In this document: positions 53,513-63,244 of the stretch, piece by piece
Numbering within the stretch: the first letter of the stretch is position 1
Layout: each line of letters begins with the position of its first letter
Origin: Streptomyces platensis
GTDB taxonomy: Bacteria; Actinomycetota; Actinomycetes; Streptomycetales; Streptomycetaceae
Direction: 5' to 3'
Assembly: GCF_008704855.1 (NCBI RefSeq)
Contig: NZ_CP023691.1
Coordinates: 5,642,001-5,706,000 of the forward strand
DNA: 64,000 nucleotides
The notes under the pieces: model-generated
Databases searched by the model: none
What the model was told of the DNA's origin: nothing
Seen by the model: the letters and a program-made list of their open reading frames with translations, nothing else
Made by a program: the position numbers and the translations under genes

Positions 53513-56160
53513 GTGAGCAAGATGTCATCTGGCGGGGCAGAACCCGCGCAGGCCGAAGGTCAGGGCGGTGCGGACAGCCCCGGCGACCCAGGTGGCTGTC
53601 CGCCCCTGCGCGAACTGCAAGGTCCGCCCGTATGGCAGAGCAGCCGGCCCGGATCGATCTACGACTACATCCGGGTGGCCTCCTTCTCGCTCGGCCCCGA
53701 CGGGCGGATCGAGCAGTGGAGCGAGCGCGCGGAGCAGATGCTCGGCATCCCCGCCCGTTACGCGCTCGGCAAGGACCCCGTCGAGGCGTTCGTCCCGCGG
53801 GAGTTGCGGGAGACCGGGCACCGCAAGGTGTCCGAGATACTCGACGGCCGGGAGTGGACCGGCCTGGTGCCCTACCGCAGGGAAGCGAACGGCACGGCCG
53901 ACGGCCTCGCCGAGATCTATGTGATGCCGTCCCGCAACGAGGACGGTGAACGCGCCGCGGTCTGTCTGGTCGTCGATGTCCGGGCGCTGCGCGGCATCGA
54001 AACCGACCTTGCCGCCTCGCAGGCCGTTTTCGGTCAATCTCCCATGGGCTTCACCCTGTTCGGCACGGACCTGAAGCTGCTGCGGGTCAACGAGCGGTTC
54101 GCCTCGGTCTTCGGCGGCCCGGCGAGCAGGTACCGCGGCTGCGGGCCGCATGACTTCCTGCCGCGGTCCGAGGCCGAGCGGATGACCGCCGCGCTGCGCC
54201 GCGTCCTGGACACCGGCGAGCCGGTCGCCGAGATGCAGCTGGTCGGCCTGCCGTCCGGCGACGAGGAGAACCGCCGCTGGTCGGTGTCGCTCTACCGGCT
54301 GCACGGCGCCAGCGGCCGCCCCATCGGTGTCGCGGCGCTCGCCGCCGATGTCACCGGCCGGCGCCGGGCCGAGCGGGAGGCCGCCAACGCCCGCCGCAAC
54401 CTCGCCCTGCTCAACGAGGCCGGCGCCCGGATAGGCAACTCCCTCGACCTGGAGACCACCGCCCGCACGCTGCTGGACGTCGCCGTCCCGCAGTTCTGCG
54501 ATCTGGCCTCGGTGGACCTCTATCAGGGCCTGCTGTCCGGTGACGAGGCCCCGCCCGGCACTTCGCCAGCGCCGTCTCGGACGCCCCGCTCGCCACCGCC
54601 CCCGGTGTCCTCGGCGACGCACCCGGCCCGGTCGCGGTCGGCGCCGTCCACCGCTATCCCTTCAACTCGCCCTGCGCGGGCGCCCTGCGTACCGCCCAGG
54701 CGCAGATCATCCCGGCCCGGGAGAGCGACGAAGGCCCCGAGCTGGGCGCGGTGGTGCACTCCACCCTCGCCGTGCCGATGGTCGCCAGGGACACCGTCGT
54801 CGGGCTGGTGCAGTTCTCCCGTACGAAGGGCAGTGAGCCGTTCGGTGAGCGCGACACCGCGCTCGCCGTCGAGCTGGCCGCGCGCGCCGCGGTCTGTATC
54901 GACAACGCCCGCCTCTACCGCCGGGAGCACGAACGCGCGCTGATATTGCAGCGCAGTCTGCTGCCGCCCGGCGACCCGGAGGCGGCCGGGCTGGACATCG
55001 CCTGCCGCTATCTGCCCGGCACCACCGCCACCGAGGTCGGCGGCGACTGGTTCGATGTCATCGAACTCCCCGGCCACCGCACGGCCCTGGTCGTCGGCGA
55101 CGTCATGGGGCGCGGACTGCGCGCCGCCGTGGCCATGGGCGAACTGCGCACCGCCGTCCGCACGCTGGCCCTGCTGGACCTGGAACCTGCCGAGGTGCTC
55201 TCGGCACTGGACGAGATCGCCCGCGGACTCGGCGGCGACGGCGACGGCCGGTCGCAGTCCCGGTCCGCCCGCGGCCGGTCCGGAACCGCCGACGCCGCGC
55301 CGGAGACGGGGCGCTCGGCCCGTACCGCCGACCTCTCCGAGGTCTACCTCGCCACCTGCGTCTACGCCGTCTACGACCCGGTCACCCGGCGCTGTACGTT
55401 CGCCAACGCCGGGCATCTGCCGCCGGTGCTGGTCGAGGACGGGGAGGACGCGCTGCTGCTCGACGTCCCGCCGGGGATGCCGCTGGGCGTCGGCGGGGAA
55501 CCGTTCGAGGAGATCGAGGTCGAGCTGCCGGACGGCGCGCTGCTGGCGCTCTACACCGACGGTCTGGTGGAGTCCCGCCACCATCCGCTGGACGAGGGGC
55601 TGCGGGCGTTCCGTACGGCCCTCTCGGGCGCCGACCGCCCGCTGGAGGACGCCTGCGACCACGTCCTGAACGCCCTGGACACCTCGCACGGCGAAGACGA
55701 CATCGCGCTGCTGATGGCGCGGGTGCAGGGGCTGCCCAAGGACGCGGTGGGCGACTGGAATCTGGCGCCGGAGGCGCGTTCGGTGGCCCGCGCCCGGGAA
55801 CTGGCCCGCGACCAGCTCATGGACTGGGGCCTTCAGGACCTGGTCGACACCACGGAGCTGCTGGTCAGCGAACTGGTGACCAACGCACTGCGGCACGGCC
55901 ACGGTGAGATCCGGCTGCGGCTGCTGCTGGACCGCTCGCTGGTCTGCGAGGTCTGGGACGCCGATCTCGCCCAGCCGCGCCGCCGCCGCGCCCGCGACAC
56001 CGACGAGGGCGGCCGCGGACTCCAGCTGGTCGGTCTGCTGAGCGAGGGCTGGGGCAGCCGCCGTACCCCGCGCGGCAAGACCGTGTGGTTCGAACTCGCC
56101 CTGCCCGACGGGGAGTCGGCGCCGGTGGACCCGGCGGAGGCCCTGCTGAGCCTGTTCTGA
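53513..56160 (+). pseudogene. PAS-PAS-GAF-SpoIIE-HATPase signalling protein with a one-base frameshift
   Basis: From GTG 53513 the order is two PAS domains (about 45-160 and 165-290, QSPMGFTLFGTDLKLL), a GAF domain, an SpoIIE-type PP2C phosphatase (GGDWFDVIELPGHRTALVVGDVMGRG) and an HATPase (SELVTNALRHGHG, GGRGLQLVGLLSEGWG). The frame is lost at about 54551-54556 in a C-rich run: one extra C would read GDEAPP-RHFASAV and continue to 56160, making 882 residues. Such proteins link sensing to sigma-factor partner switching. As written, the phosphatase is separate. Sequencing error is plausible. Confidence 0.88.
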
Positions 56161-56182
56161 GAAACGGGCGGACGGACACGGC

Positions 56183-56212
56183 GCGGGGGCCGGGTGTGAC
56201 ACCGGCCCCCGC
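56183..56212. terminator. Bidirectional terminator hairpin
   Basis: GCGGGGGCCGG-TGT (with one bulged G) pairs with ACACCGGCCCCCGC between the SpoIIE-type gene and the convergent sdhB. Confidence 0.85.
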
Positions 56213-56230
56213 GCCACGTCCGTCACCGGA

Positions 56231-57028
56231 TCATTCGGTACGGCGCCGGATCTTGTTCCCGAGCCACACCAGCGGGTCGTACTTGCGGTCCGCGGCGCGC
56301 TCCTTCAGCGGGATCAGCGCATTGTCGGTGATCTTGATGTTCTCGGGGCAGACCTCGGTACAGCACTTGGTGATGTTGCAGTAGCCCAGCCCGTGCTCGT
56401 CCTGCGCGGTGGCCTTGCGGTCGAGCCCCGACTCCGGCGCCGCGTCCAGCGGATGCATATCGAGCTCGGCGATGCGCATCAGGAAGCGCGGACCGGCGAA
56501 CGCCGCCTTGTTCTCCTCGTGGTCCCGCACCACATGGCAGGTGTCCTGGCACAGGAAGCACTCGATGCACTTACGGAACTCCTGCGAGCGGCCGACGTCC
56601 TCCTGCTGCATGCGGTACTCGCCGGGCGCCAGCTCCGGAGGCGGCACGAACGACGGGATCTCCCGGGCCTTGGCGTAGTTGAAGGACACATCGGTGACCA
56701 GGTCACGGACGACCGGGAAGGCCCGCAGCGGGGTGATCGTGAGGGTCTCCGTACGCTCGAAGACCGACATCCGGGTCATACACATCAGCCGCGGCCGCCC
56801 GTTGATCTCCGCGCTGCACGAACCGCACTTGCCCGCCTTGCAGTTCCAGCGCACCGCGAGATCGGGCGCCTGGGTCGCCTGGAGACGGTGCACGATGTCC
56901 AGCACCACCTCGCCCTCGTGCACCTCGACGGTGAAATCCGCCAGCTCCCCGGCGTCCGCGTCGCCCCGCCACACCCGGAAGTGCGCCTGGTAGGTCCCGG
57001 ACTGCTGCTCTGTCTGCGCCTGGCTCAC
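56231..57028 (-). CDS. sdhB: Succinate dehydrogenase iron-sulfur subunit
   Basis: The product is 265 residues. The N-terminal ferredoxin domain has the 2Fe-2S cysteines in RWNCKAGKCGSCSAEING and MCMTRM; the C-terminal domain has CIECFLCQDTCHVV and CNITKCCTEVCPENIK for the 4Fe-4S and 3Fe-4S clusters. It carries electrons from the flavoprotein to the membrane. GTG 57028 overlaps the sdhA stop by 4 bases. Confidence 0.95.
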   Translation of the reverse strand: MSQAQTEQQSGTYQAHFRVWRGDADAGELADFTVEVHEGEVVLDIVHRLQATQAPDLAVRWNCKAGKCGSCSAEINGRPRLMCMTRMSVFERTETLTITPLRAFPVVRDLVTDVSFNYAKAREIPSFVPPPELAPGEYRMQQEDVGRSQEFRKCIECFLCQDTCHVVRDHEENKAAFAGPRFLMRIAELDMHPLDAAPESGLDRKATAQDEHGLGYCNITKCCTEVCPENIKITDNALIPLKERAADRKYDPLVWLGNKIRRRTE

Positions 57029-58992
57029 CGGCTCAGCTCCTCGTCGGTCAGATACTTCGCCAGCTCGTCCTTCTCGAACAGTTCCAGCAGATCGCGGCGG
57101 ATCGGCGGGTTCTCCCGGCGGGACAGCCGGATCTGGCCCAGCGCCGGGTCGGCGGCCCGGGAATCGCCCTGCGGATCGGCGAGTTCACAGACCAGGTTGA
57201 TCTGGCGCCAGAGCCGGTCCATCGCCGGATGGTCATCGCGGGTGTGCCCGCCCCGGCTCTCCTCGCGCTCCAGCGCCGCCCGGGCCACACACTCGCTGAC
57301 CAGCAGCATGTTCCGCAGATCGAGCGACAGATGCCAGCCCGGGTTGTACTGCCGGTGCCCCTCGACGCCGGCCCGCCGGGCCCGTACCCGCAGATCGGCC
57401 AGCCGCTTGAGCGCCTCGAACATCTCGCTCTCCTTGCGGATGATGCCGACCAGGTCGTTCATCGCCTGCTGGAGCTCCTGGTGCAGGGTGTACGGGTTCT
57501 CCGCCGGGACCCGGCCGGCGTCCGTGCCGTCCCCGGTGTCCTCGGCGCTGAACGGGCGCAGCGCCTCCGCCTCCGCCGTGTCGATCTGGAGCGGATCGGG
57601 CACCGGCCGGTCGGCCAGCGACGCCGCGTACTCGGCCGCGTGCAGCCCGGCCCGGCGGCCGAAGACCAGCAGATCGGACAGCGAATTGCCGCCCAGCCGG
57701 TTGGATCCGTGCATCCCGCCGGCCACCTCACCGGCCGCGAACAGTCCCGGCACCCCGGTCGCCGCCGCGGTGTCCGGATCGACGTCCACACCGCCCATCA
57801 CGTAGTGACAGGTCGGGCCGACCTCCATCGGTTCGGCGGTGATGTCCACATCCGCCAGCTCCTTGAACTGGTGGTGCATCGAGGGCAGCCGGCGTTTGAT
57901 CACCTCGGCCGGCATCCGGGTGGAGACATCCAGATAGACGCCGCCGTGCGGGGAGCCGCGGCCCGCCTTGACCTCGGCGTTGATGGCCCGCGCCACCTCG
58001 TCGCGGGGCAGCAGCTCGGGCGGGCGGCGGTTGTGCTCGGGGTCCTCGTACCAGCGGTCGCCCTCGTCCTCGGTCTCCGCGTACTTCTCCTTGAAGACGT
58101 CCGGGATGTAGTCGAACATGAAGCGCTTGCCCTCGCTGTTGCGCAGCACCCCGCCGTCGCCGCGGACGGACTCGGTGACGAGGATGCCCTTCACCGACGG
58201 CGGCCAGACCATGCCGGTGGGGTGGAACTGCACGAACTCCATGTTGATCAGCGGCGCCCCGGCCAGCAGCGCCAGTGCGTGGCCGTCGCCGGTGTACTCC
58301 CAGGAGTTCGAGGTCACCTTGAAGGACTTGCCGATACCGCCGGTGGCCAGCACCACCGCCGGGGCCTCCAGCACGAAGAAGCGGCCGGACTCCCGCTCGT
58401 AGCAGAAGGCGCCGGACACCCGGCCGGACCCCGCGGCGGAGCCGCTGTTCGACTCTGTGAGGACGCGGGTGACCGTGCACTCCTGGAAGACCTTCAACCG
58501 GGCGTCGTGCGCGCCGAATTCCTTCTCGTCCTCCTGCTGGAGCGAGACGATCTTCTGCTGGAGGGTGCGGATCAGCTCCAGGCCCGTACGGTCGCCGACA
58601 TGCGCCAGGCGCGGGTACTCGTGGCCGCCGAAGTTGCGCTGGGAGATCCGGCCGTCGGCGGTGCGGTCGAAGAGCGCGCCCCAGGTCTCCAGCTCCCACA
58701 CCCGGTCGGGCGCCTCCCGGGCGTGCAGCTCGGCCATCCGCCACTGGTTGAGGAACTTGCCGCCGCGCATGGTGTCCCGGAAGTGGACCTGCCAGTTGTC
58801 ATGCTCGTTGGCGTTGCCCATGCTGGCCGCGATACCGCCCTCGGCCATCACCGTATGGGCCTTGCCGAACAGGGACTTGCAGATCACGGCCGTCCGCATA
58901 CCGGCTTCGCGGGCCTCGATCGCGGCCCGCAGTCCGGCGCCGCCGGCGCCCACCACGACCACGTCCCATGCCTGCCGGTCCACATGCGCCAT
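57025..58992 (-). CDS. sdhA: Succinate dehydrogenase/fumarate reductase flavoprotein subunit
   Basis: The product is 655 residues. The FAD-binding VVVVGAGGAGLRAAIEAREAG opens the protein; catalytic elements HPTGM and DVSTRMPAEV, the HMMGGVDVDPDT-type HYVMGG segment and the GSNRLGGNSLSDLLVFGRRAG region are visible. It oxidises succinate in the TCA cycle and respiratory chain. ATG 58992 fits an AAAGG site better than the upstream GTG 59004. Middle gene of a three-gene set with the cytochrome upstream. Confidence 0.95.
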   Translation of the reverse strand: MAHVDRQAWDVVVVGAGGAGLRAAIEAREAGMRTAVICKSLFGKAHTVMAEGGIAASMGNANEHDNWQVHFRDTMRGGKFLNQWRMAELHAREAPDRVWELETWGALFDRTADGRISQRNFGGHEYPRLAHVGDRTGLELIRTLQQKIVSLQQEDEKEFGAHDARLKVFQECTVTRVLTESNSGSAAGSGRVSGAFCYERESGRFFVLEAPAVVLATGGIGKSFKVTSNSWEYTGDGHALALLAGAPLINMEFVQFHPTGMVWPPSVKGILVTESVRGDGGVLRNSEGKRFMFDYIPDVFKEKYAETEDEGDRWYEDPEHNRRPPELLPRDEVARAINAEVKAGRGSPHGGVYLDVSTRMPAEVIKRRLPSMHHQFKELADVDITAEPMEVGPTCHYVMGGVDVDPDTAAATGVPGLFAAGEVAGGMHGSNRLGGNSLSDLLVFGRRAGLHAAEYAASLADRPVPDPLQIDTAEAEALRPFSAEDTGDGTDAGRVPAENPYTLHQELQQAMNDLVGIIRKESEMFEALKRLADLRVRARRAGVEGHRQYNPGWHLSLDLRNMLLVSECVARAALEREESRGGHTRDDHPAMDRLWRQINLVCELADPQGDSRAADPALGQIRLSRRENPPIRRDLLELFEKDELAKYLTDEELSR

Positions 58993-59026
58993 CAGGGGGC
59001 ACACCTTTCCTTAGGAGATGTTGTCG

Positions 59027-59854
59027 TCAGAAGAAGCGCGGGTCCGCGAACGCCCCGCTGGCCAGCAGGAAGACATAGAAGTCCGCGGCGGCCACGCTGA
59101 TCAGTGAGGACCAGGCGAGCAGCATGTGCCGCTCGTTGAGCTTGCCGACCCAGCCCCACATCCGGTAGCGCACCGGGTGCTTGGAGAAGTGCCGCAGCCG
59201 GCCGCCGATGATGTGCCGGCAGGAATGGCACGAGAGGGTGTACGTCCAGATCAGCGCGATGTTGACGAGGAAGATCAGGGTGCCCAGGCCCATGTGGCCC
59301 CAGGCGTAGTGCTCGTCACGGAAGGTCAGCGCGGTGTCGTAGGTCAGCACGCCGGCCACCAGCACCGCGAAGTAGAAGAAGTAGCGGTGGATGTTCTGGA
59401 GGATCAGCGGGAAGCGGGTCTCACCGGTGTACTTCTTGTGCGGTTCGGCGACCGCGCAGGCCGGCGGCGAGGCCCAGAAGCCGCGGTAGTAGGCCTTGCG
59501 GTAGTAGTAGCAGGTCAGCCGGAAACCCAGCGGGAAGATCAGGATCAGCAGGGCGGGGGACAGGCCCCACCAGCTGCCGAAGATCTCCCAGTTGGGGCCG
59601 CCGCGCATGGTGTGGCAGTTCTCCGCCAGACAGGGCGAGTAGAACGGCGAGACATAGGGCGCGGCGTAGTAGTCGGCGTTCGCGAAGGCCCGCCAGGTCG
59701 AGTAGACGATGAACGCGAGCAGCCCGGCGGCGGTGCACGCCGGCGCCAGCCACCAGCGGTCGGTGCGCAGATGACGGGCGGGGATGGCGGCGCGCGAGGC
59801 GGTGTGCACGCCGGTCGCGCCCGCTTGCGATGAGGGTTCGGTGCCAGTGGCCAA
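59027..59854 (-). CDS. sdhC: Succinate dehydrogenase membrane cytochrome subunit
   Basis: The product is 275 residues from TTG 59854 (GGAGA 8 bases upstream), or 289 from GTG 59896. There are about five or six transmembrane helices with His residues that could ligate two hemes (LQNIHRYFFYFAVLV, WGHMGLGTLIFL, CHSCRHIIGG). One large subunit rather than a small SdhC/SdhD pair, as in the non-classical actinobacterial type. It leads the operon with sdhA and sdhB. Confidence 0.88.
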   Translation of the reverse strand: MATGTEPSSQAGATGVHTASRAAIPARHLRTDRWWLAPACTAAGLLAFIVYSTWRAFANADYYAAPYVSPFYSPCLAENCHTMRGGPNWEIFGSWWGLSPALLILIFPLGFRLTCYYYRKAYYRGFWASPPACAVAEPHKKYTGETRFPLILQNIHRYFFYFAVLVAGVLTYDTALTFRDEHYAWGHMGLGTLIFLVNIALIWTYTLSCHSCRHIIGGRLRHFSKHPVRYRMWGWVGKLNERHMLLAWSSLISVAAADFYVFLLASGAFADPRFF

Positions 59855-59968
59855 CGTCGGTCTCCGTGAAAGGCGCTCCGGCCGGAATGCTTCCACCGGG
59901 GCGGCAACGGGGTAGGGGCTGAGTGGGGCGAAGCCACCCCCTAAGGGGCCTCCACCAGGGGATTTCCC

Positions 59969-60268
59969 CTAGGGCGCGTGGCCGTTCCTGGAGCCGAGGC
60001 CCTCGTCCTGGGCGTCGGTCCACAGCGCGGAGTTGTAGGGGGCGTCGGAGATCGGCACCATCTCGACGTCGGGCGCGCGCCGGTGGGCGGGGGGAGCGGC
60101 CGCCACGCTCTGCTTCAGCAGGGTGAGACTCTCGCGCAGATGGTCGGTGTCCGTACGGACCCGGCGGATGTCCAGACCGGCGCCGAGCTGCGTCTCCAGT
60201 TTTCCCACCGACCGGATCAGGTCGTCCAGGCTGCGCTCAACCGCCGTCATTGCGTCCTGTAGGGACAT
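59969..60268 (-). CDS. Small coiled-coil protein upstream of sdh
   Basis: The product is 99 residues: DAMTAVERSLDDLIRSVGKLETQLGAGLDIRRVRTDTDHLRESLTLL forms a likely helical hairpin, followed by a disordered C-terminus. The long frame to 60487 is not needed because GAGGG precedes the ATG at 60268. Function unknown. It is the first gene in the sdh direction. Confidence 0.75.
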   Translation of the reverse strand: MSLQDAMTAVERSLDDLIRSVGKLETQLGAGLDIRRVRTDTDHLRESLTLLKQSVAAAPPAHRRAPDVEMVPISDAPYNSALWTDAQDEGLGSRNGHAP

Positions 60269-60675
60269 ATAACGTGCCCTCACTTTTGAAGGTGTGGTGG
60301 GCGATCTCATGCGCCCGAGAGTGTCGCGCGTCACAGTAGGCGTTGGGAAGGGGTCCAGCGCGATTACGACTCGAACCGGTGCGTTCCGGCAACCATGCGC
60401 CCCGGCGTAGGTCGAACGCCGATACGGGAACGGGCGGCGGCGGACGGCGGCCCGCATCCCCGCGAACCCCGCCGTGACCCGCTCCAAGGGCCCTGTGTTG
60501 GGCCGGGCGGGTGGCCTTGGTGCGGCGGCCGCCGTGTCGGACTGCCGGTCCGGGCGCGTTCGCTTTCAGTAGGGGTGCCATAGATGTGATGAGCCGCAAA
60601 ATCGGCCGAACGTGGTGCGCCGGTCAGCCCCAGGCGGTGCTCGGCGCGGCGCGGGCGAGCCCGGAGGTAACCGTC
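60269..60675. other. Divergent intergenic region upstream of the binding-protein gene
   Basis: This 407-bp gap separates the small coiled-coil gene from the plus-strand lipoprotein gene. It must hold promoters for both; I see no gene or convincing palindrome. Confidence 0.4.
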
Positions 60676-63060
60676 ATGACTGACCACGATCACCTTGCAG
60701 GCCGCCGCGCGGTGTGCCGCAGACGCCGCTGTGCCGCGCTCATCGCGGCGGGGGTGCTGCTCCCGCTGCCGGTCCTGACCGGATGCAGCGAAGACGACCG
60801 GGAGGCGTCCGTCGCGGCGTCCCAGGACATCGCCCCGGCACCCCGCGGCGACCTGAAGAACGGCGGCACCCTGCGCTGGGCCGTCGACGCGATGCCCGGC
60901 ACCCTCAACGCCTTCCAGTCCGACGCCGACGCGACCACCGCGCGGATCGCCGGTGCGGTGCTGCCCAGCATGTTCACCATCGACGCGAGCGGCAGACCGC
61001 AGCGCAACGCCGACTTCCTCGACGCCGCGGACATCAGCACCCGCGACCCCAAGCAGGTCGTCACCTACAAGATCAACCCCAAGGCGCGGTGGAGCGACGG
61101 TACGGCGATCACCGCCGCCGACTTCGTCGCCCAGTGGACCGCGCTGCGCGGCAAGAACAACGCCTACTGGACCGCCCGGAACGCCGGCTACGACCGGATC
61201 GGCAAGGTCCAGCAGGGCGCGAACGCCCATGAGGTCAAGGTCACCTTCGCCCGCCCCTACGCCGACTGGCGGTCCCTGTTCACGCCGCTCTACCCCAAGA
61301 GCGTGATGGGCAGCGCCAACGCCTTCAACGACGGCGCCCGGGAGCAGCTCAAGGTCGGCGCCGGCCCGTTCCTCGTCCAGACGCGGGACACCAAGGAGGG
61401 GCGCGTCATCCTCGCCCGCAACCCGAGGTGGTGGGGCGAGCCCGCCAAGCTCAAGCGGATCGTGTTGCAGTCCCTGCCCGGCGACAAGCGGGCGGCGGCG
61501 CTGGCCGAGGGAAGCGTCGATGTCGCCGCGGTCGACCAGATCGCCGCGAAGCGGGTCGCCTCCGCCCGGCGTCCGGCCGGCTCCGGCTCGCCCGCCGACG
61601 GCCACGCGGGCCCGCAGGGCGACGGAGCCCGGTCCGGTGCCCGTACCGGCGCCGAGGCCGCCGCGGCGGAGAACACCGCCCTGCGCGGCTACACCATCCG
61701 CAAGGCGCTGGAGCCCGCCTACACCCAGCTCGCCCTCAACGGCAGCAGCGGGCCGCTGGCCGACGACCGGGTGCGCCGGGCGGTGGCCCGTGCCCTGGAC
61801 CGGCAGGCGCTCGCGGACACCGTCCTCAAGCCGCTCGACCTGCCGTCCAAGCCGCTCGGCAGCCATCTGCTGATGGCCGGGCAGTACGGCTACGCGGACC
61901 ACAGCGCCGCGCTCGGCGACCAGGACTCCGGGGCGGCCAAGGCGCTGCTCGCGGACGCCGGCTGGAAGAGCGACGGCGCCGGCCACCAGCAGGCCGGCGA
62001 GAACCCCGGCGCACCGGCGCCCGACGGCCGCGCCTACGAGGACGGCGACGGGCGGCCGGACGACGGGTACGCCGAGGACGGGTACCGGGACGACTCCGCG
62101 GAGGACGGGCCGGACGGCTCCGACGACCGCAACCCGGCCCGCGCCGACCACGGCCGCGCCGGTGCGCCCGGCCGGGGCGACCGGCCCGCGGCCGCCGAGG
62201 CCCCGCTGTCCTTCACCGGCGCGGTCGGCTCCGAGGTCCAGCAGTCCGCGCTGCTGCGGCAGAGCGCCTCGTTCTACAAGCAGGCGGCCGCCAGTGAGAA
62301 GGCCGACGCGGACGGTGACACCGAGTCCTCGGCGTACGCCAAGTACAAGCGGTACAAGAAGCGGGCGGCGGAGGCGCTCGGTGCCGCCGAGCGGGTCGAG
62401 ACCGGACAGTCCGGGCCACTGCCGGGGTCCGGCGGGCACCCGGGTGCCCGGCACGCCGCCGTCGAGCGTGCCGCCGACGCGGCGGCCGCACCGCAGCCCG
62501 CCGACGGCAAGACATCCCGGATCGCCGCCGTCAAGAAGAACGGCAAGCCGCTCACCCTGCGCTTCGTGCTCCCCGACGGCGCCGGTTCCGAGCAGCTGCG
62601 CACCGTCGGACGGCGGATCGCCTCGATGCTCGGCAAGATCGGCGTCCAGACGTCCCTCCAGCGGGTCTCCGACGCCAGCTACTTCCAGGACCACATCGCC
62701 TCCGGCGACTACGACCTGGCGCTGTACTCCTGGCCCGGCACCGCCTACCCGGCGACCGACGCCCGCCCGATCTACGCCAAGCCGCAGCCCGCGCCCGACG
62801 GCTCGCTGACCGTCGAGCAGAACTACACCCGGGTCGGCACCGACCACATCGACCAGCTCTTCGACCAGGCCGCCTCCGAGCTGGACGAGGGCGCCTCGCA
62901 CACGCTGATGGCGCAGGCCGACGCCCGGATCTGGGCGGCCGCCGGGTCGATTCCGCTCTACCAGCGGCCCGAGCTGGTGGCGACGAAGAAGTCGCTTGCC
63001 AATGTCGGTGCCTTCGGCTTCGCCACACCCCGCTTCCAGGACATCGGTTACCGGAAGTAG
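60676..63060 (+). CDS. ABC transporter family 5 substrate-binding lipoprotein
   Basis: The product is 794 residues. A signal with LPVLTGC lipobox ends near residue 37. The SBP_bac_5 fold is seen in GGTLRWAVDAMPGTLNAFQ, YKINPKARWSDGTAITAADFVAQW and the C-terminal SGDYDLALYSWPG. Between the two halves (about residues 437-600) lies an inserted Asp/Gly/Pro/Arg-rich low-complexity stretch, which makes it longer than usual (~550). No permease or ATPase gene is adjacent. GGAGGT precedes the ATG. It resembles the Streptomyces oligopeptide-binding proteins of the BldKB type. Confidence 0.9.
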   Translation: MTDHDHLAGRRAVCRRRRCAALIAAGVLLPLPVLTGCSEDDREASVAASQDIAPAPRGDLKNGGTLRWAVDAMPGTLNAFQSDADATTARIAGAVLPSMFTIDASGRPQRNADFLDAADISTRDPKQVVTYKINPKARWSDGTAITAADFVAQWTALRGKNNAYWTARNAGYDRIGKVQQGANAHEVKVTFARPYADWRSLFTPLYPKSVMGSANAFNDGAREQLKVGAGPFLVQTRDTKEGRVILARNPRWWGEPAKLKRIVLQSLPGDKRAAALAEGSVDVAAVDQIAAKRVASARRPAGSGSPADGHAGPQGDGARSGARTGAEAAAAENTALRGYTIRKALEPAYTQLALNGSSGPLADDRVRRAVARALDRQALADTVLKPLDLPSKPLGSHLLMAGQYGYADHSAALGDQDSGAAKALLADAGWKSDGAGHQQAGENPGAPAPDGRAYEDGDGRPDDGYAEDGYRDDSAEDGPDGSDDRNPARADHGRAGAPGRGDRPAAAEAPLSFTGAVGSEVQQSALLRQSASFYKQAAASEKADADGDTESSAYAKYKRYKKRAAEALGAAERVETGQSGPLPGSGGHPGARHAAVERAADAAAAPQPADGKTSRIAAVKKNGKPLTLRFVLPDGAGSEQLRTVGRRIASMLGKIGVQTSLQRVSDASYFQDHIASGDYDLALYSWPGTAYPATDARPIYAKPQPAPDGSLTVEQNYTRVGTDHIDQLFDQAASELDEGASHTLMAQADARIWAAAGSIPLYQRPELVATKKSLANVGAFGFATPRFQDIGYRK

Positions 63061-63112
63061 GGGTGGAGTCGGGGCGAATAAATGGTAAGAATCCGCAGGT
63101 CATAGCGCATAT

Positions 63113-63151
63113 GTACGGGCCGCGGCGGCCAATGCTGCCGCGGCCCCGTAC
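63113..63151. terminator. Terminator after the binding-protein gene
   Basis: GTACGGG-CCGCGGC pairs with GCCGCGGCCCCGTAC with one bulge, 50 bp past the stop and before typA. Confidence 0.8.
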
Positions 63152-63244
63152 GATGGGGTGAGGCCGTGGCTTCGTTATGCCCGGCGGGCGCGCGTACCGA
63201 ATGGACGCGTCGCCACCCACGATTCCGGGAGAAGCGCCGCCAGT

